Positions 8,748 to 16,281 of a DNA stretch of 22,514 nucleotides are shown here, one piece after another (positions within the stretch are counted from its first letter, which is position 1; each line of letters opens with the position of its first letter). The notes below the pieces were generated by a model. That model made no database searches. It worked only from the letters and a program-made list of their open reading frames with translations, and was not told where the DNA came from. The position numbers and the translations under genes were made by a program. Location of the stretch: NCBI GenBank assembly GCA_041742235.1, contig JBGSJA010000007.1, positions 1 through 22,514 on the forward strand. Reading direction: 5' to 3'. The stretch comes from BOKV01 sp041742235. Lineage in GTDB: Bacteria; Pseudomonadota; Alphaproteobacteria; Rhizobiales; Rhizobiaceae.

Positions 8748-11700
8748 TGGTGAACAACAGCAACGGACAAAATATGGAACCGGAATCGAGGGCGGAGGAG
8801 ACGCCGGACAACGCCACTGAAACGCACGGGGCGGCATCCGGCTTCACGGCGCTTTTCGTGCGCCGCCCCGTACTGGCGATCGTGGTCAACTTGCTGATCA
8901 TGGTGGCCGGCCTCGCCGCGCTTACGGGCGCGGAGATTCGCGAGCTTCCCGAGGTTGACAGCCCGGTCGTTACCATTTCCACCGACTATGACGGCGCATC
9001 GCCGGAAACGATCGACCGCGAATTGACCGCTCCCATCGAGGGAGCCGCGGCGCGCGTGGCCGGAGTCCGCTCGATCTCTTCCAACTCCAATTTTGGCAGC
9101 AGCAGGGTTACGGTCGAATTCACCGAGGAAACCAATCTCGACATCGCCGCTTCGGACCTTCGCGACGCGCTTGGCCGCATTGTCCGCGACCTGCCGGACG
9201 ATGCCGACGACCCGCGCATCGTCAAGGCGGACGCCAATGCCGACGCGGTGATGCGCATCGCGGTCACGTCCGACGCGCTTTCCGTCGAGGACATCACGAT
9301 CCTGGTCGAGGAAGTGGTCGTCGATCGCCTGTCTGCGGTGCCCGGCGTCGCCGACGTGCAGATCTATGGCGACCGCGAAAAGATCTTCCGCATCGATGTC
9401 GATCAGGCGAAGCTTGCGAGCCGCGGCATCACCGTCGCCGACCTTGCCGCAGCGCTCGGCTCGGCGGCATTCGATGCGCCCGCCGGATCGCTCACTTCCG
9501 CCTCGCAGGACCTCGTTGTTCGCGCCAACGCAACCATCGACAGCCCGGAGGAATTCGAGGCAGCGCTCATCAAGGATCGCATCCGCGTTGGCGACATTGC
9601 CAATGTCTCGCTGGGGCCCGATCCGGGCAGCGCGATCCTGCGCGCCAATGGCAAGGCAGGCGTCGGACTGGGGATCGTGCGCCAGGCCGGGTCGAACACA
9701 CTCGAGATTTCGCAGGGCGTGAGGGCGGCAGTCACGGAACTTCAAACCATCCTGCCGCCGGACGTGGGGATCAAGGTCACGAGCGACGAGGCGACTTTCG
9801 TTAATGCCTCGATCCACGAGGTGATCATCGCGCTGGTCTTGGCAGCGGCAATCGTGGTGGCGGTGATCTATCTTTTCCTCTTCAATTTGCGCGCAACGCT
9901 CATTCCGGCCATCTCGCTTCCTGTCGCGCTGATCGGTGCGGTCGCGGGCATCTGGATCGCCGGTTTCTCGATCAACATCCTGACATTGCTGGCCCTCGTG
10001 CTGGCGACCGGTATCGTGGTGGACGATGCCATCGTCGTGCTTGAAAACATCGTTACACATGCCAACCGGGGCATGGGCCCGCGCGCCGCTGCTGTGACAG
10101 GAACACGGGAAGTCTTTTTCGCGGTCATCACCACCACCGCCACGCTTGCCGCCGTTTTCATCCCGATTTCCTTCCTGCCGGGCAAGGCGGGCGGCCTGTT
10201 CACCGAATTCGGCTTCGTGCTGGCGATTTCGGTGCTTTTGTCATCCGTCGTGGCCCTGTCGCTTTGCCCGATGCTTGCCTCGAGATTGCTCAAGTCCGGC
10301 ACGCCCGCGCAGGCGTCGTCCGGGATGTTTGCCCGCACTGGCGCCTGGTTCAGCGGACTGTATGCCAGGATGCTTCACGCCTGCCTCGACGCGCCTGCGG
10401 TCGTGCTGGTCGTATCGCTGCTTTTCGCAGGAACGTCGGCCATGCTGTTCGGCTCGATCAGGCAGGAACTGACGCCAAGCGAAGACCGGGCTGTAGCTCT
10501 TTTGTCGATTAGTGCGCCGCAGGGCGTCAGCCTCGATTACACCTCGACGCAATTGCGCCAGATCGAAGCGCTGGTCGAGCCTTTGCGCGCCAGCGGCGAG
10601 GTCGAGAACGTATTTGCGATTGCCGGTCGCAACGGCTCGAACAACGCCTTCATGGTGCTGACGCTGGCGCCGTGGGACAAGCGCAGCCGCAGCCAGCAGC
10701 AGATCGCGGAAGACATCAACCGCAGGGTTTCGGTCGTTCCGGGTGTGCGTGCATTCGCAATCCAGCCCAACAGCCTCGGCATTCGCGGGGCGGGTTCCGG
10801 CCTGCAAGTCGCGCTCCTTGGCGACGACTATGGCGAACTTGCGCTCGCCGCCGACAAGGTCATGCAGGAGATGGAGAACGATCCGCGTTTCGGCCGCGTC
10901 CGCCTCTCCTACCAGACCACGCAGCCGCAGCTTTCCATCGAGATCGATCGCGAGCGCGCGTCCGACCTCGGCATAAACATCGACGGGCTTTCGGCGGTCG
11001 TGCAGGCGATGCTGGATGGCAGGGCGGTGGGAACGGTGTTCATCGGCGACCGGGCGGTCGACGTGAAGCTTGTCTCCACGTCCAATCCGATCAACGACCC
11101 GACCGATCTCGAGAATGTTTTCCTCAAGACAGGCGACGGGCGCATCGTGCCGATGTCCTCGATCTCTACGCTGGAGGAGAAGGCGGTCGCGCCGTCGCTC
11201 GGCCGCGAACAGAAGCTGCGGTCCGTGTCGATCACCGCCAGCCTGACGCCGCAATTCGCCCTCAAGGATGCACTGGATACTGCCGGTGCGCTGGCGGCGC
11301 CGCATCTTCCGCCCGGCGCCCGGCTGATACCGCTTTCGGAAGCCGCGACCCTCGAGGAAACGCGGGGGGGCTTCCTGCTCGTCATAGCATTTGCAGCGAT
11401 CGTCGTGCTTCTGGTGCTCGCGGCGCAGTTCGAAAGCTTCCTTTCCGCATTCATCATCATGTTCACCGTTCCGCTCGGCATCGCCTGCGCGATCGTCGCC
11501 TTGTGGTTCTCCGGCACCAGTCTCAACGTCTACAGCCAGATCGGGCTGGTGCTTCTGGTCGGCATCATGGCCAAGAACGGAATCCTGATCGTCGAATTCG
11601 CCAACCAGTTGCGCGACCGCGGCCGCAGCGTGCGCGAGGCGATTGAACAAGCCTCCATCCGCCGCCTGCGGCCCGTCGTCATGACGATGATCTCGACCGT

Positions 11701-11911
11701 GCTGGGCGGTGTTCCGCTTGTCCTGGCGCAAGGGGCGGGGGCGGAAGCGCGCATTGCACTCGGCTGGGTAATCGTCGGCGGCCTTGGCCTGGCCACCTTC
11801 GCCACGCTTTTCCTGACGCCCGTTGCCTATCTGATACTGGCGCGTTTCAGCAAGCCGCAGGCGCATGAGGCCGAACGCCTTGTGCGTGAATTGCGCGAGG
11901 CCGGGGCCTGA
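8747..11911 (+). CDS. RND multidrug efflux permease (AcrB/MexB-like)
   Basis: This is an inner-membrane proton/drug antiporter of the hydrophobe/amphiphile efflux class. The 1054-residue product has 12 expected membrane segments and two large periplasmic loops. The first segment is about 42-60. The proton-relay Asp pair is in ATGIVVDDAIVVLEN (Asp426-Asp427, equivalent to AcrB 407/408), and the partner Lys is in LLVGIMAKNGILIVEFANQL near the C-terminus. A hydrophilic, acidic stretch of about 30 residues precedes the usual FVRRPV start. An alternative ATG at codon 10 would shorten it slightly. GGAGGG stands 3 nt before the ATG, which overlaps the adaptor stop (TGATG). No TolC-type gene is adjacent, so the outer-membrane channel must come from elsewhere. 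A seven-G run at 11364-11370 is in frame. Specific drugs or metabolites cannot be deduced. Confidence 0.95.
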   Translation: MVNNSNGQNMEPESRAEETPDNATETHGAASGFTALFVRRPVLAIVVNLLIMVAGLAALTGAEIRELPEVDSPVVTISTDYDGASPETIDRELTAPIEGAAARVAGVRSISSNSNFGSSRVTVEFTEETNLDIAASDLRDALGRIVRDLPDDADDPRIVKADANADAVMRIAVTSDALSVEDITILVEEVVVDRLSAVPGVADVQIYGDREKIFRIDVDQAKLASRGITVADLAAALGSAAFDAPAGSLTSASQDLVVRANATIDSPEEFEAALIKDRIRVGDIANVSLGPDPGSAILRANGKAGVGLGIVRQAGSNTLEISQGVRAAVTELQTILPPDVGIKVTSDEATFVNASIHEVIIALVLAAAIVVAVIYLFLFNLRATLIPAISLPVALIGAVAGIWIAGFSINILTLLALVLATGIVVDDAIVVLENIVTHANRGMGPRAAAVTGTREVFFAVITTTATLAAVFIPISFLPGKAGGLFTEFGFVLAISVLLSSVVALSLCPMLASRLLKSGTPAQASSGMFARTGAWFSGLYARMLHACLDAPAVVLVVSLLFAGTSAMLFGSIRQELTPSEDRAVALLSISAPQGVSLDYTSTQLRQIEALVEPLRASGEVENVFAIAGRNGSNNAFMVLTLAPWDKRSRSQQQIAEDINRRVSVVPGVRAFAIQPNSLGIRGAGSGLQVALLGDDYGELALAADKVMQEMENDPRFGRVRLSYQTTQPQLSIEIDRERASDLGINIDGLSAVVQAMLDGRAVGTVFIGDRAVDVKLVSTSNPINDPTDLENVFLKTGDGRIVPMSSISTLEEKAVAPSLGREQKLRSVSITASLTPQFALKDALDTAGALAAPHLPPGARLIPLSEAATLEETRGGFLLVIAFAAIVVLLVLAAQFESFLSAFIIMFTVPLGIACAIVALWFSGTSLNVYSQIGLVLLVGIMAKNGILIVEFANQLRDRGRSVREAIEQASIRRLRPVVMTMISTVLGGVPLVLAQGAGAEARIALGWVIVGGLGLATFATLFLTPVAYLILARFSKPQAHEAERLVRELREAGA

Positions 11912-11915
11912 CGGC

Positions 11916-12950
11916 TCAGGCTGCCGGCGGGATTTGGGCCGTGCTGTCTCGCACGATCAGGTCCACCGGGAGGCTGCATTGCGGCTCTGCCAGCGGCTCG
12001 TTCGGCGACGCGATGAGTTCGATCAACATGTTCGCCGCGATGGTCCCGATTTCCAGCCGCGGCTGGCGGATCGTCGTGAGCGCCGGAATGAAGCAGCGCG
12101 ATATGTCGATGTCGTCGAAGCCGACGACGGATACATCGCCCGGAACATCGTAACCGCCCGCCTTCAGCCCGGAAATGAAGCCGAACGCCATTTCGTCGCT
12201 GGAGCAGAACACCGCCGTGGGTTTTTCCTTCATCGCCAGCCATTGCGCGGAAGCATCAAGGCCGGACTGCAACGTGAAGTCGCCATTCAGGAACCATTGC
12301 GGTCGGATGCGGACGCCCAACTCGCGCATCATGTCGCACATGCCCTCCTTGCGCGCTTGCGTGTGGACATTGCCTTGCGGTCCGCTGACATGACCGATGT
12401 TGCGGTGACCCAGTGCGTAAAGGTGCTCGATTGCCTTCCTGGCGCCCACCCGGTTGTCGATCATCACGGACGGAAATGTGATGTCCTCGTTCCACTCGCA
12501 GGCGAAAACGATTGGCGGACGCGGTTCGTCGGTGCGGCCTTTTCGCCCGAAATCCAGCGCCAGCCTGCCGTCCAGCACGATGAGTCCGTCGGCCCGGTCG
12601 CTGTGCTGGTAGACGCTGATCTGCTCGCGCCGGTTTTGCGGCCGCGATGTGTCGGCGACCAAAACGCTGTATCCGTGCCGCGCCGCGACGGATTCGATCC
12701 CGGCAAGCACCTGCGAGAAAAAAGGATTTCCGATATTGGGAACGAGCGCGACGATTGCCCCGGTACGCCCGCGCCGCAGATTGCGCGCGGCCTGGTGCAC
12801 GCGGTAACCGGTCTTTCGCACAGCCTTCAGCACCGCCTCGCGCGTGGCTTCCGCCACCATCGCGGGATGGCTCAAGGCGCGGCTGACCGTGGCCGTCGAA
12901 ACGCCGGCCTCGCGCGCAACATCCTGAATCTTCGGAAGCCGGTCTTCCAT
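11916..12950 (-). CDS. LacI-family transcriptional regulator of the sugar operon
   Basis: This 344-residue regulator has a LacI helix-turn-helix at the N-terminus (PKIQDVAREAGVSTATVSRAL, about 6-26), a hinge helix region (QAARNLRRGRTGAIVALV) and a periplasmic-binding-protein-like sensor core. Core motifs include NIGNPFFSQVLAGIE, LGHRNIGHVSGP, TAVFCSSDEMAFGFI and DVSVVGFDDIDISR, followed by LTTIRQP, all typical of sugar-responsive LacI proteins. The frame stays open upstream, but the ATG at 12950 gives the family's standard start. It is divergent from the ABC transporter operon across 188 bp that hold two palindromes with an AATCGATT core, so it probably represses that operon and itself. The inducer is presumably a mannoside or breakdown product. 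Its stop codon is 4 bp from that of the convergent RND gene. Confidence 0.95.
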   Translation of the reverse strand: MEDRLPKIQDVAREAGVSTATVSRALSHPAMVAEATREAVLKAVRKTGYRVHQAARNLRRGRTGAIVALVPNIGNPFFSQVLAGIESVAARHGYSVLVADTSRPQNRREQISVYQHSDRADGLIVLDGRLALDFGRKGRTDEPRPPIVFACEWNEDITFPSVMIDNRVGARKAIEHLYALGHRNIGHVSGPQGNVHTQARKEGMCDMMRELGVRIRPQWFLNGDFTLQSGLDASAQWLAMKEKPTAVFCSSDEMAFGFISGLKAGGYDVPGDVSVVGFDDIDISRCFIPALTTIRQPRLEIGTIAANMLIELIASPNEPLAEPQCSLPVDLIVRDSTAQIPPAA

Positions 12951-13020
12951 TGCCCTGCCCGATGCCGCCCCTGTGAACTGAAAAAGCTTGACTCCGTTTC
13001 GGCGACAATTCAAGCTATCA

Positions 13021-13034
13021 TGTAATCGATTGCA
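13021..13034. promoter_or_regulatory. Predicted LacI-family operator, site 1
   Basis: TGTAATCGATTGCA is a 14-bp palindrome with one mismatched pair and a central AATCGATT. The central CG and flanking TG/CA ends fit LacI-family operators. It lies between lacI and the binding-protein gene and overlaps a -10-like TATCAT (13016-13021). Its centre is 33 bp (about three helical turns) from that of site 2, so cooperative binding on one DNA face is plausible. Direction of control is inferred. Confidence 0.7.
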
Positions 13035-13049
13035 GAAACGATTTAAATA

Positions 13050-13071
13050 GCCATGCAATCGATTTCATGGC
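13050..13071. promoter_or_regulatory. Predicted LacI-family operator, site 2
   Basis: This 22-bp palindrome has only one mismatched pair. Its inner 14 bases, TGCAATCGATTTCA (13054-13067), share the TGnAATCGATTnCA pattern of site 1. GCCA and TGGC ends extend the symmetry. A weaker related sequence, AAACGATTT (13036-13044), lies between the two. The shared sequence, spacing and place next to a LacI gene make an operator pair the simplest explanation. Confidence 0.72.
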
Positions 13072-13125
13072 GAGGCTGGGGAGGCTTCGCCCGGGAGGGT
13101 TTTGCGCGCCGGCACGCCGGTACTA

Positions 13126-13132
13126 GGGAGGA
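13126..13132 (+). promoter_or_regulatory. Strong ribosome binding site of the binding-protein gene
   Basis: GGGAGGA lies 7 nt before the ATG at 13139. It is the strongest Shine-Dalgarno match in this operon, in keeping with the high level of periplasmic binding protein that ABC importers need. It also fixes the start codon. Confidence 0.85.
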
Positions 13133-13138
13133 ATCAGC

Positions 13139-14371
13139 ATGAAATCTTTGAAGGCAGTTCTTGCGGCCACGACGATGTTCGCGACCGCGTCCACCGCATT
13201 TGCGACCGAGCTTGAAGTCGCCCACTGGTGGACCTCGGGCGGCGAATCCGCGGCCGTTGCCGAATTTGCCAAGGCGTTCGACGCCACCGGCAACAAATGG
13301 GTCGACGCGGCGATCGCCGGTGGCGGCAACACAGCCCGGCCGATCATGGTCAGCCGCATCACCGGCGGCGACCCGATGGCCGCCTTCCAGTTCAACACCG
13401 GCCGTCAGGCGGAAGAGCTGATCGAAGCAGGTCTGCTGCGGGACCTCACGGACATCGCCACAAGCGAGAAATGGGGCGAAGTCATTCGCCCGGCAAGCCT
13501 ACTTGAAGGGTGCACGGTCGACGGCAAGGTCTATTGCGTTGTCGTCAACATTCACTCCTGGCAGTGGCTCTGGCTTTCGCACAAGGCTTTCGCCGACGCC
13601 GGCGTGCCTGTGCCGACCACCTGGGACGAATTCGTCGCGTCGGCTCCGGCGCTTGAAGCGGCCGGCAAGATTCCGCTCGCCATCGGTGGCCAGCCCTGGC
13701 AGACCACCGGCGCCTTTAACGTTCTCATCCCTGCGATCGCCGGCAAGGACATCTTCCTCAAGGTCTACAAGGACCACGACGCTGCGGTAGCGGCCGGTCC
13801 CGAGATCGCCAAGGTGTTTAAGGCGGCCGACGACGCGCGCAAGATGTCGGCGAAGTCCAACGTGCAAGACTGGAACCAGGCCACCAACATGGTTATCACC
13901 GGACAGGCCGGTGGCCAGATCATGGGTGACTGGGCGCAGGGCGAGTTCCAGGTCGCCGGCCAGGTGGCCGGCAAGGACTACACCTGCCTGCCGGGCCTCG
14001 GCGTGAACGAACTGATCTCCACGGGCGGCGATTCGTTTTACTTCCCGATCTTGTCCGATCCCGAAAAGACCGTCGCACAGGCTGTCCTGGCATCGACCAT
14101 GCTGAACCCCCAGACGCAGGTTGCCTTCAATCTGAAGAAGGGTTCGGTACCGGTGCGTGGCGACGTCGACCTCGCGTCCGCTAACGACTGCATGAAGAAG
14201 GGCCTCGACATCCTCGCCAAGGGCAACATCATTCCCGATACCAACCAGCTCAACACCGAGGACACCAACAACCAGCTCAACGATCTGTTCGTGGAGTTCT
14301 TCAAGACGCCGACGATGACGCCGGAAGACGCACAGAAGCGTTTCGCCGAAATCATTGCCGCTGCTGATTGA
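13139..14371 (+). CDS. Sugar ABC transporter periplasmic substrate-binding protein
   Basis: This is the extracytoplasmic binding protein of a CUT1-type carbohydrate importer. The 410-residue product has a Sec signal peptide with probable cleavage after AFA at about residue 22 and a mature start TELEVAHWWTSGGE. AHWWTSGGES, GGGNTARPIMVSRITGGDPM, GRQAEELIEAGLLRDLTDI, GDWAQGEF and NLKKGSVPVR follow the pattern of the GtsA-like glucose/mannose group within bacterial solute-binding protein family 1. Many Trp and aromatic residues (HSWQWLWLS) suit sugar stacking. Four cysteines (in EGCTVDGKVYC, YTCLPG and NDCMKKG) could form disulfides in the periplasm. It is the first gene of the operon, under two putative LacI operators, and is followed by a strong stem-loop. 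The neighbouring beta-mannosidase suggests a mannoside or manno-oligosaccharide ligand, but simple hexoses cannot be excluded. Confidence 0.93.
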   Translation: MKSLKAVLAATTMFATASTAFATELEVAHWWTSGGESAAVAEFAKAFDATGNKWVDAAIAGGGNTARPIMVSRITGGDPMAAFQFNTGRQAEELIEAGLLRDLTDIATSEKWGEVIRPASLLEGCTVDGKVYCVVVNIHSWQWLWLSHKAFADAGVPVPTTWDEFVASAPALEAAGKIPLAIGGQPWQTTGAFNVLIPAIAGKDIFLKVYKDHDAAVAAGPEIAKVFKAADDARKMSAKSNVQDWNQATNMVITGQAGGQIMGDWAQGEFQVAGQVAGKDYTCLPGLGVNELISTGGDSFYFPILSDPEKTVAQAVLASTMLNPQTQVAFNLKKGSVPVRGDVDLASANDCMKKGLDILAKGNIIPDTNQLNTEDTNNQLNDLFVEFFKTPTMTPEDAQKRFAEIIAAAD

Positions 14372-14379
14372 TCCTGAAC

Positions 14380-14411
14380 CAGGCGCCGGCCGCGACAAAG
14401 GCCGGCGCCTG
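14380..14411 (+). other. Intercistronic stem-loop after the binding-protein gene
   Basis: CAGGCGCCGGCC and GGCCGGCGCCTG form a perfect 12-bp GC-rich stem with an 8-nt loop (GCGACAAA), starting 8 bp after the binding-protein stop. There is no run of T after it, so it is not a standard intrinsic terminator. Such hairpins between binding-protein and permease genes, as in malE-malF, commonly protect the upstream message from 3' exonuclease decay or cause partial attenuation. That role is inferred here. Confidence 0.75.
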
Positions 14412-14443
14412 CCATTCGCCACGACTTCAGGACGGTGACCACG

Positions 14444-15337
14444 ATGACCGAGGGCTCGACGGCTCGCCCGAGCCGGCTGTTCCGCAATCTCAATGCGAAA
14501 GTCGCTTCCATTCCGATGATCCTGACTGCAATGGTCGTGTTCGTCGGGGGGACCGGCTGGACCATCCTGCATTCCTTCACCAACTCGCGCCTGCTGCCGC
14601 GGCTGAACTTCGTCGGGATCGCCCAGTATGAGCGTCTGTGGACGACGCCGCGCTGGCTCGTCTCGATCGAGAACCTGCTGATTTACGGCAGCCTTTCGCT
14701 GATCTTCTCGCTGCTCATCGGCTTCATGCTCGCCGCGCTGCTTGATCAGAAGATCCGCTTCGAGGACACGTTCCGTACCATCTTCCTCTATCCGTTCGCG
14801 CTTTCCTTCGTCGTCACCGGGCTCGTCTGGCAATGGTTGCTCAACCCGGATTTCGGCGTGCAGAACGTGGTGCGCGGGCTCGGATGGGAGAGTTTCGTCT
14901 TCAATCCGCTCTACGACAAGGATCTCGTCATCTACGGTATCCTTTTCGCCGGGCTCTGGCAGGGAACCGGGCTCGTCATGTGCCTGATGCTTGCCGGCCT
15001 GCGCGGCATCGACGAAGACATCTGGAAGGCCGCGCGGGTCGACGGGATCCCGATGTGGAAGACCTATCTTTTCATCGTTATTCCGATGATGCGGCCGGTG
15101 TTCGTCACCACACTCGTCATCATCGCGTCGGGCATCGTGCGCGTCTACGACCTGGTCGTGGCGCAGACCAGCGGCGGGCCGGCTCTCGCTTCTGAGGTGC
15201 CCGCGAAATACGTCTACGACTACATGTTCGCCGCGCAGAATCTCGGCCAGGGCTTCGCCGCCTCTACCATGATGCTGCTGACGGTGGCCATCATCGTGGT
15301 GCCGTGGGCCTATCTCGAATTCGGGCGGAGGCGCTGA
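14444..15337 (+). CDS. Sugar ABC transporter permease (MalF-like)
   Basis: This is one of the two inner-membrane permeases of the CUT1 importer. About 297 residues form six predicted membrane segments, for example VASIPMILTAMVVFVGGTGW, LIYGSLSLIFSLLIGFMLAA and TVAIIVVPWAYL. The cytoplasmic EAA loop that docks on the ATPase is seen as IDEDIWKAARVDGIPMWKTYLFIVIPMMRP (about 185-214). The start is uncertain: GTG at 14435 is in frame and follows AGGA too closely, whereas ATG at 14444 has GGTGA 5 nt upstream and is preferred. It follows the stem-loop after the binding-protein gene. Its stop overlaps the next permease start as TGATG, indicating coupled translation of the heterodimer partners. Confidence 0.93.
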   Translation: MTEGSTARPSRLFRNLNAKVASIPMILTAMVVFVGGTGWTILHSFTNSRLLPRLNFVGIAQYERLWTTPRWLVSIENLLIYGSLSLIFSLLIGFMLAALLDQKIRFEDTFRTIFLYPFALSFVVTGLVWQWLLNPDFGVQNVVRGLGWESFVFNPLYDKDLVIYGILFAGLWQGTGLVMCLMLAGLRGIDEDIWKAARVDGIPMWKTYLFIVIPMMRPVFVTTLVIIASGIVRVYDLVVAQTSGGPALASEVPAKYVYDYMFAAQNLGQGFAASTMMLLTVAIIVVPWAYLEFGRRR

Positions 15338-16278
15338 TGTCGAACCCAGGCACGCTCGCTGTCGCGGTCGCGGGAGCCGATGCCCTCACGGCATCGCACG
15401 ACGGCCCAAGCGGCCCAAAGCCGCGCATCGCCTTCTCGCGGCGCAACATCTTCCTGTATGGGACGCTGATCTTCGCCGCGATCTACTACCTCATCCCGCT
15501 CTACGTGATGGTCGTCACATCGCTGAAGGGGATGCCGGAAATCAGGATCGGCAACATCTTTTCGCCGCCGCTGGAGATCACCTTCGAGCCCTGGGTCAAG
15601 GCTTGGGCAACCGCTTGCACCGGGCTCAACTGCGACGGCCTTTCGCGCGGCTTCTGGAACTCGGTGCGTATCACGGTGCCGTCGGTGATCCTGTCGATCG
15701 CGATTGCGTCGGTCAACGGCTACGCGCTCGCCAACTGGCGGTTCAAGGGCGCCGACATCTTCTTTACGATCCTGATCGTCGGCGCCTTCATCCCCTATCA
15801 GGTGATGATCTATCCGATCGTCATCATCCTCAGGGAAATGGGCATCTACGGGACGCTGAAGGGTCTTGTAATTGTGCATTCTATCTTCGGCATGCCGATC
15901 CTGACGCTGCTCTTCCGCAACTATTTCTCGTCGCTTCCCGAAGAGCTTTTCAAGGCGGCGCGCGTCGATGGAGCCGGCTTCTGGGGCATCTATTTCAGGA
16001 TCATGCTGCCGATGAGCCTGCCGATCTTCGTGGTCGCCATGATCCTGCAGGTGACCGGCATCTGGAACGACTTCCTGTTCGGCGTCGTCTATACCAAGCC
16101 CGACACGTATCCGATGACCGTGCAGCTCAACAACATCGTCAATTCAGTGCAAGGCGTGAAGGAATACAACGTCAACATGGCCGCCACGCTGCTGACCGGG
16201 CTGGTGCCGCTGATCGTCTATTTCGTATCAGGCAAGCTGTTCGTTCGCGGCATCGCCGCCGGCGCCGTGAAGGGGTGA
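15337..16278 (+). CDS. Sugar ABC transporter permease (MalG-like)
   Basis: This is the second permease of the importer, 313 residues, with a hydrophilic N-terminal tail of about 37 residues before the first membrane segment (NIFLYGTLIFAAIYYLIPLYVMVVTSLKG). MalG-type features include the EAA loop LPEELFKAARVDGAGFWGIYFRIMLPMSLP, the motif GIWNDFLFGVVYTKPDTYPMTVQLNN, and a C-terminal SGKLFVRGIAAGAVKG, which is the usual end of this subfamily and inserts toward the ATPase. GGAGG lies 5 nt before the ATG, which overlaps the upstream permease stop. The ATPase gene follows after 3 nt. The frame is open a little upstream, but that would overlap the first permease gene and lacks the usual N-terminus. 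Confidence 0.94.
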   Translation: MSNPGTLAVAVAGADALTASHDGPSGPKPRIAFSRRNIFLYGTLIFAAIYYLIPLYVMVVTSLKGMPEIRIGNIFSPPLEITFEPWVKAWATACTGLNCDGLSRGFWNSVRITVPSVILSIAIASVNGYALANWRFKGADIFFTILIVGAFIPYQVMIYPIVIILREMGIYGTLKGLVIVHSIFGMPILTLLFRNYFSSLPEELFKAARVDGAGFWGIYFRIMLPMSLPIFVVAMILQVTGIWNDFLFGVVYTKPDTYPMTVQLNNIVNSVQGVKEYNVNMAATLLTGLVPLIVYFVSGKLFVRGIAAGAVKG

Positions 16279-16281
16279 GCC

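Noticed and set aside
11364..11370. Run of seven G in the RND permease gene as a phase-variation tract or frameshift error.
   Set aside because: The frame is intact through the run and the protein matches the family on both sides. The tract is short for phase variation in this kind of genome.
12988..13021. TTGACT (12988-12993) and TATCAT (13016-13021) as a sigma-70 promoter for the ABC operon.
   Set aside because: The spacer is 22 nt, too long for a normal promoter. TATCAT alone may be a -10 box, but no fitting -35 was found.
13109..13120. Inverted repeat CCGGC-AC-GCCGG in the leader of the binding-protein gene, considered as a terminator or riboswitch part.
   Set aside because: The loop is only 2 nt, there is no T-tract, and no wider conserved structure is evident. 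Short GC palindromes are expected by chance here.
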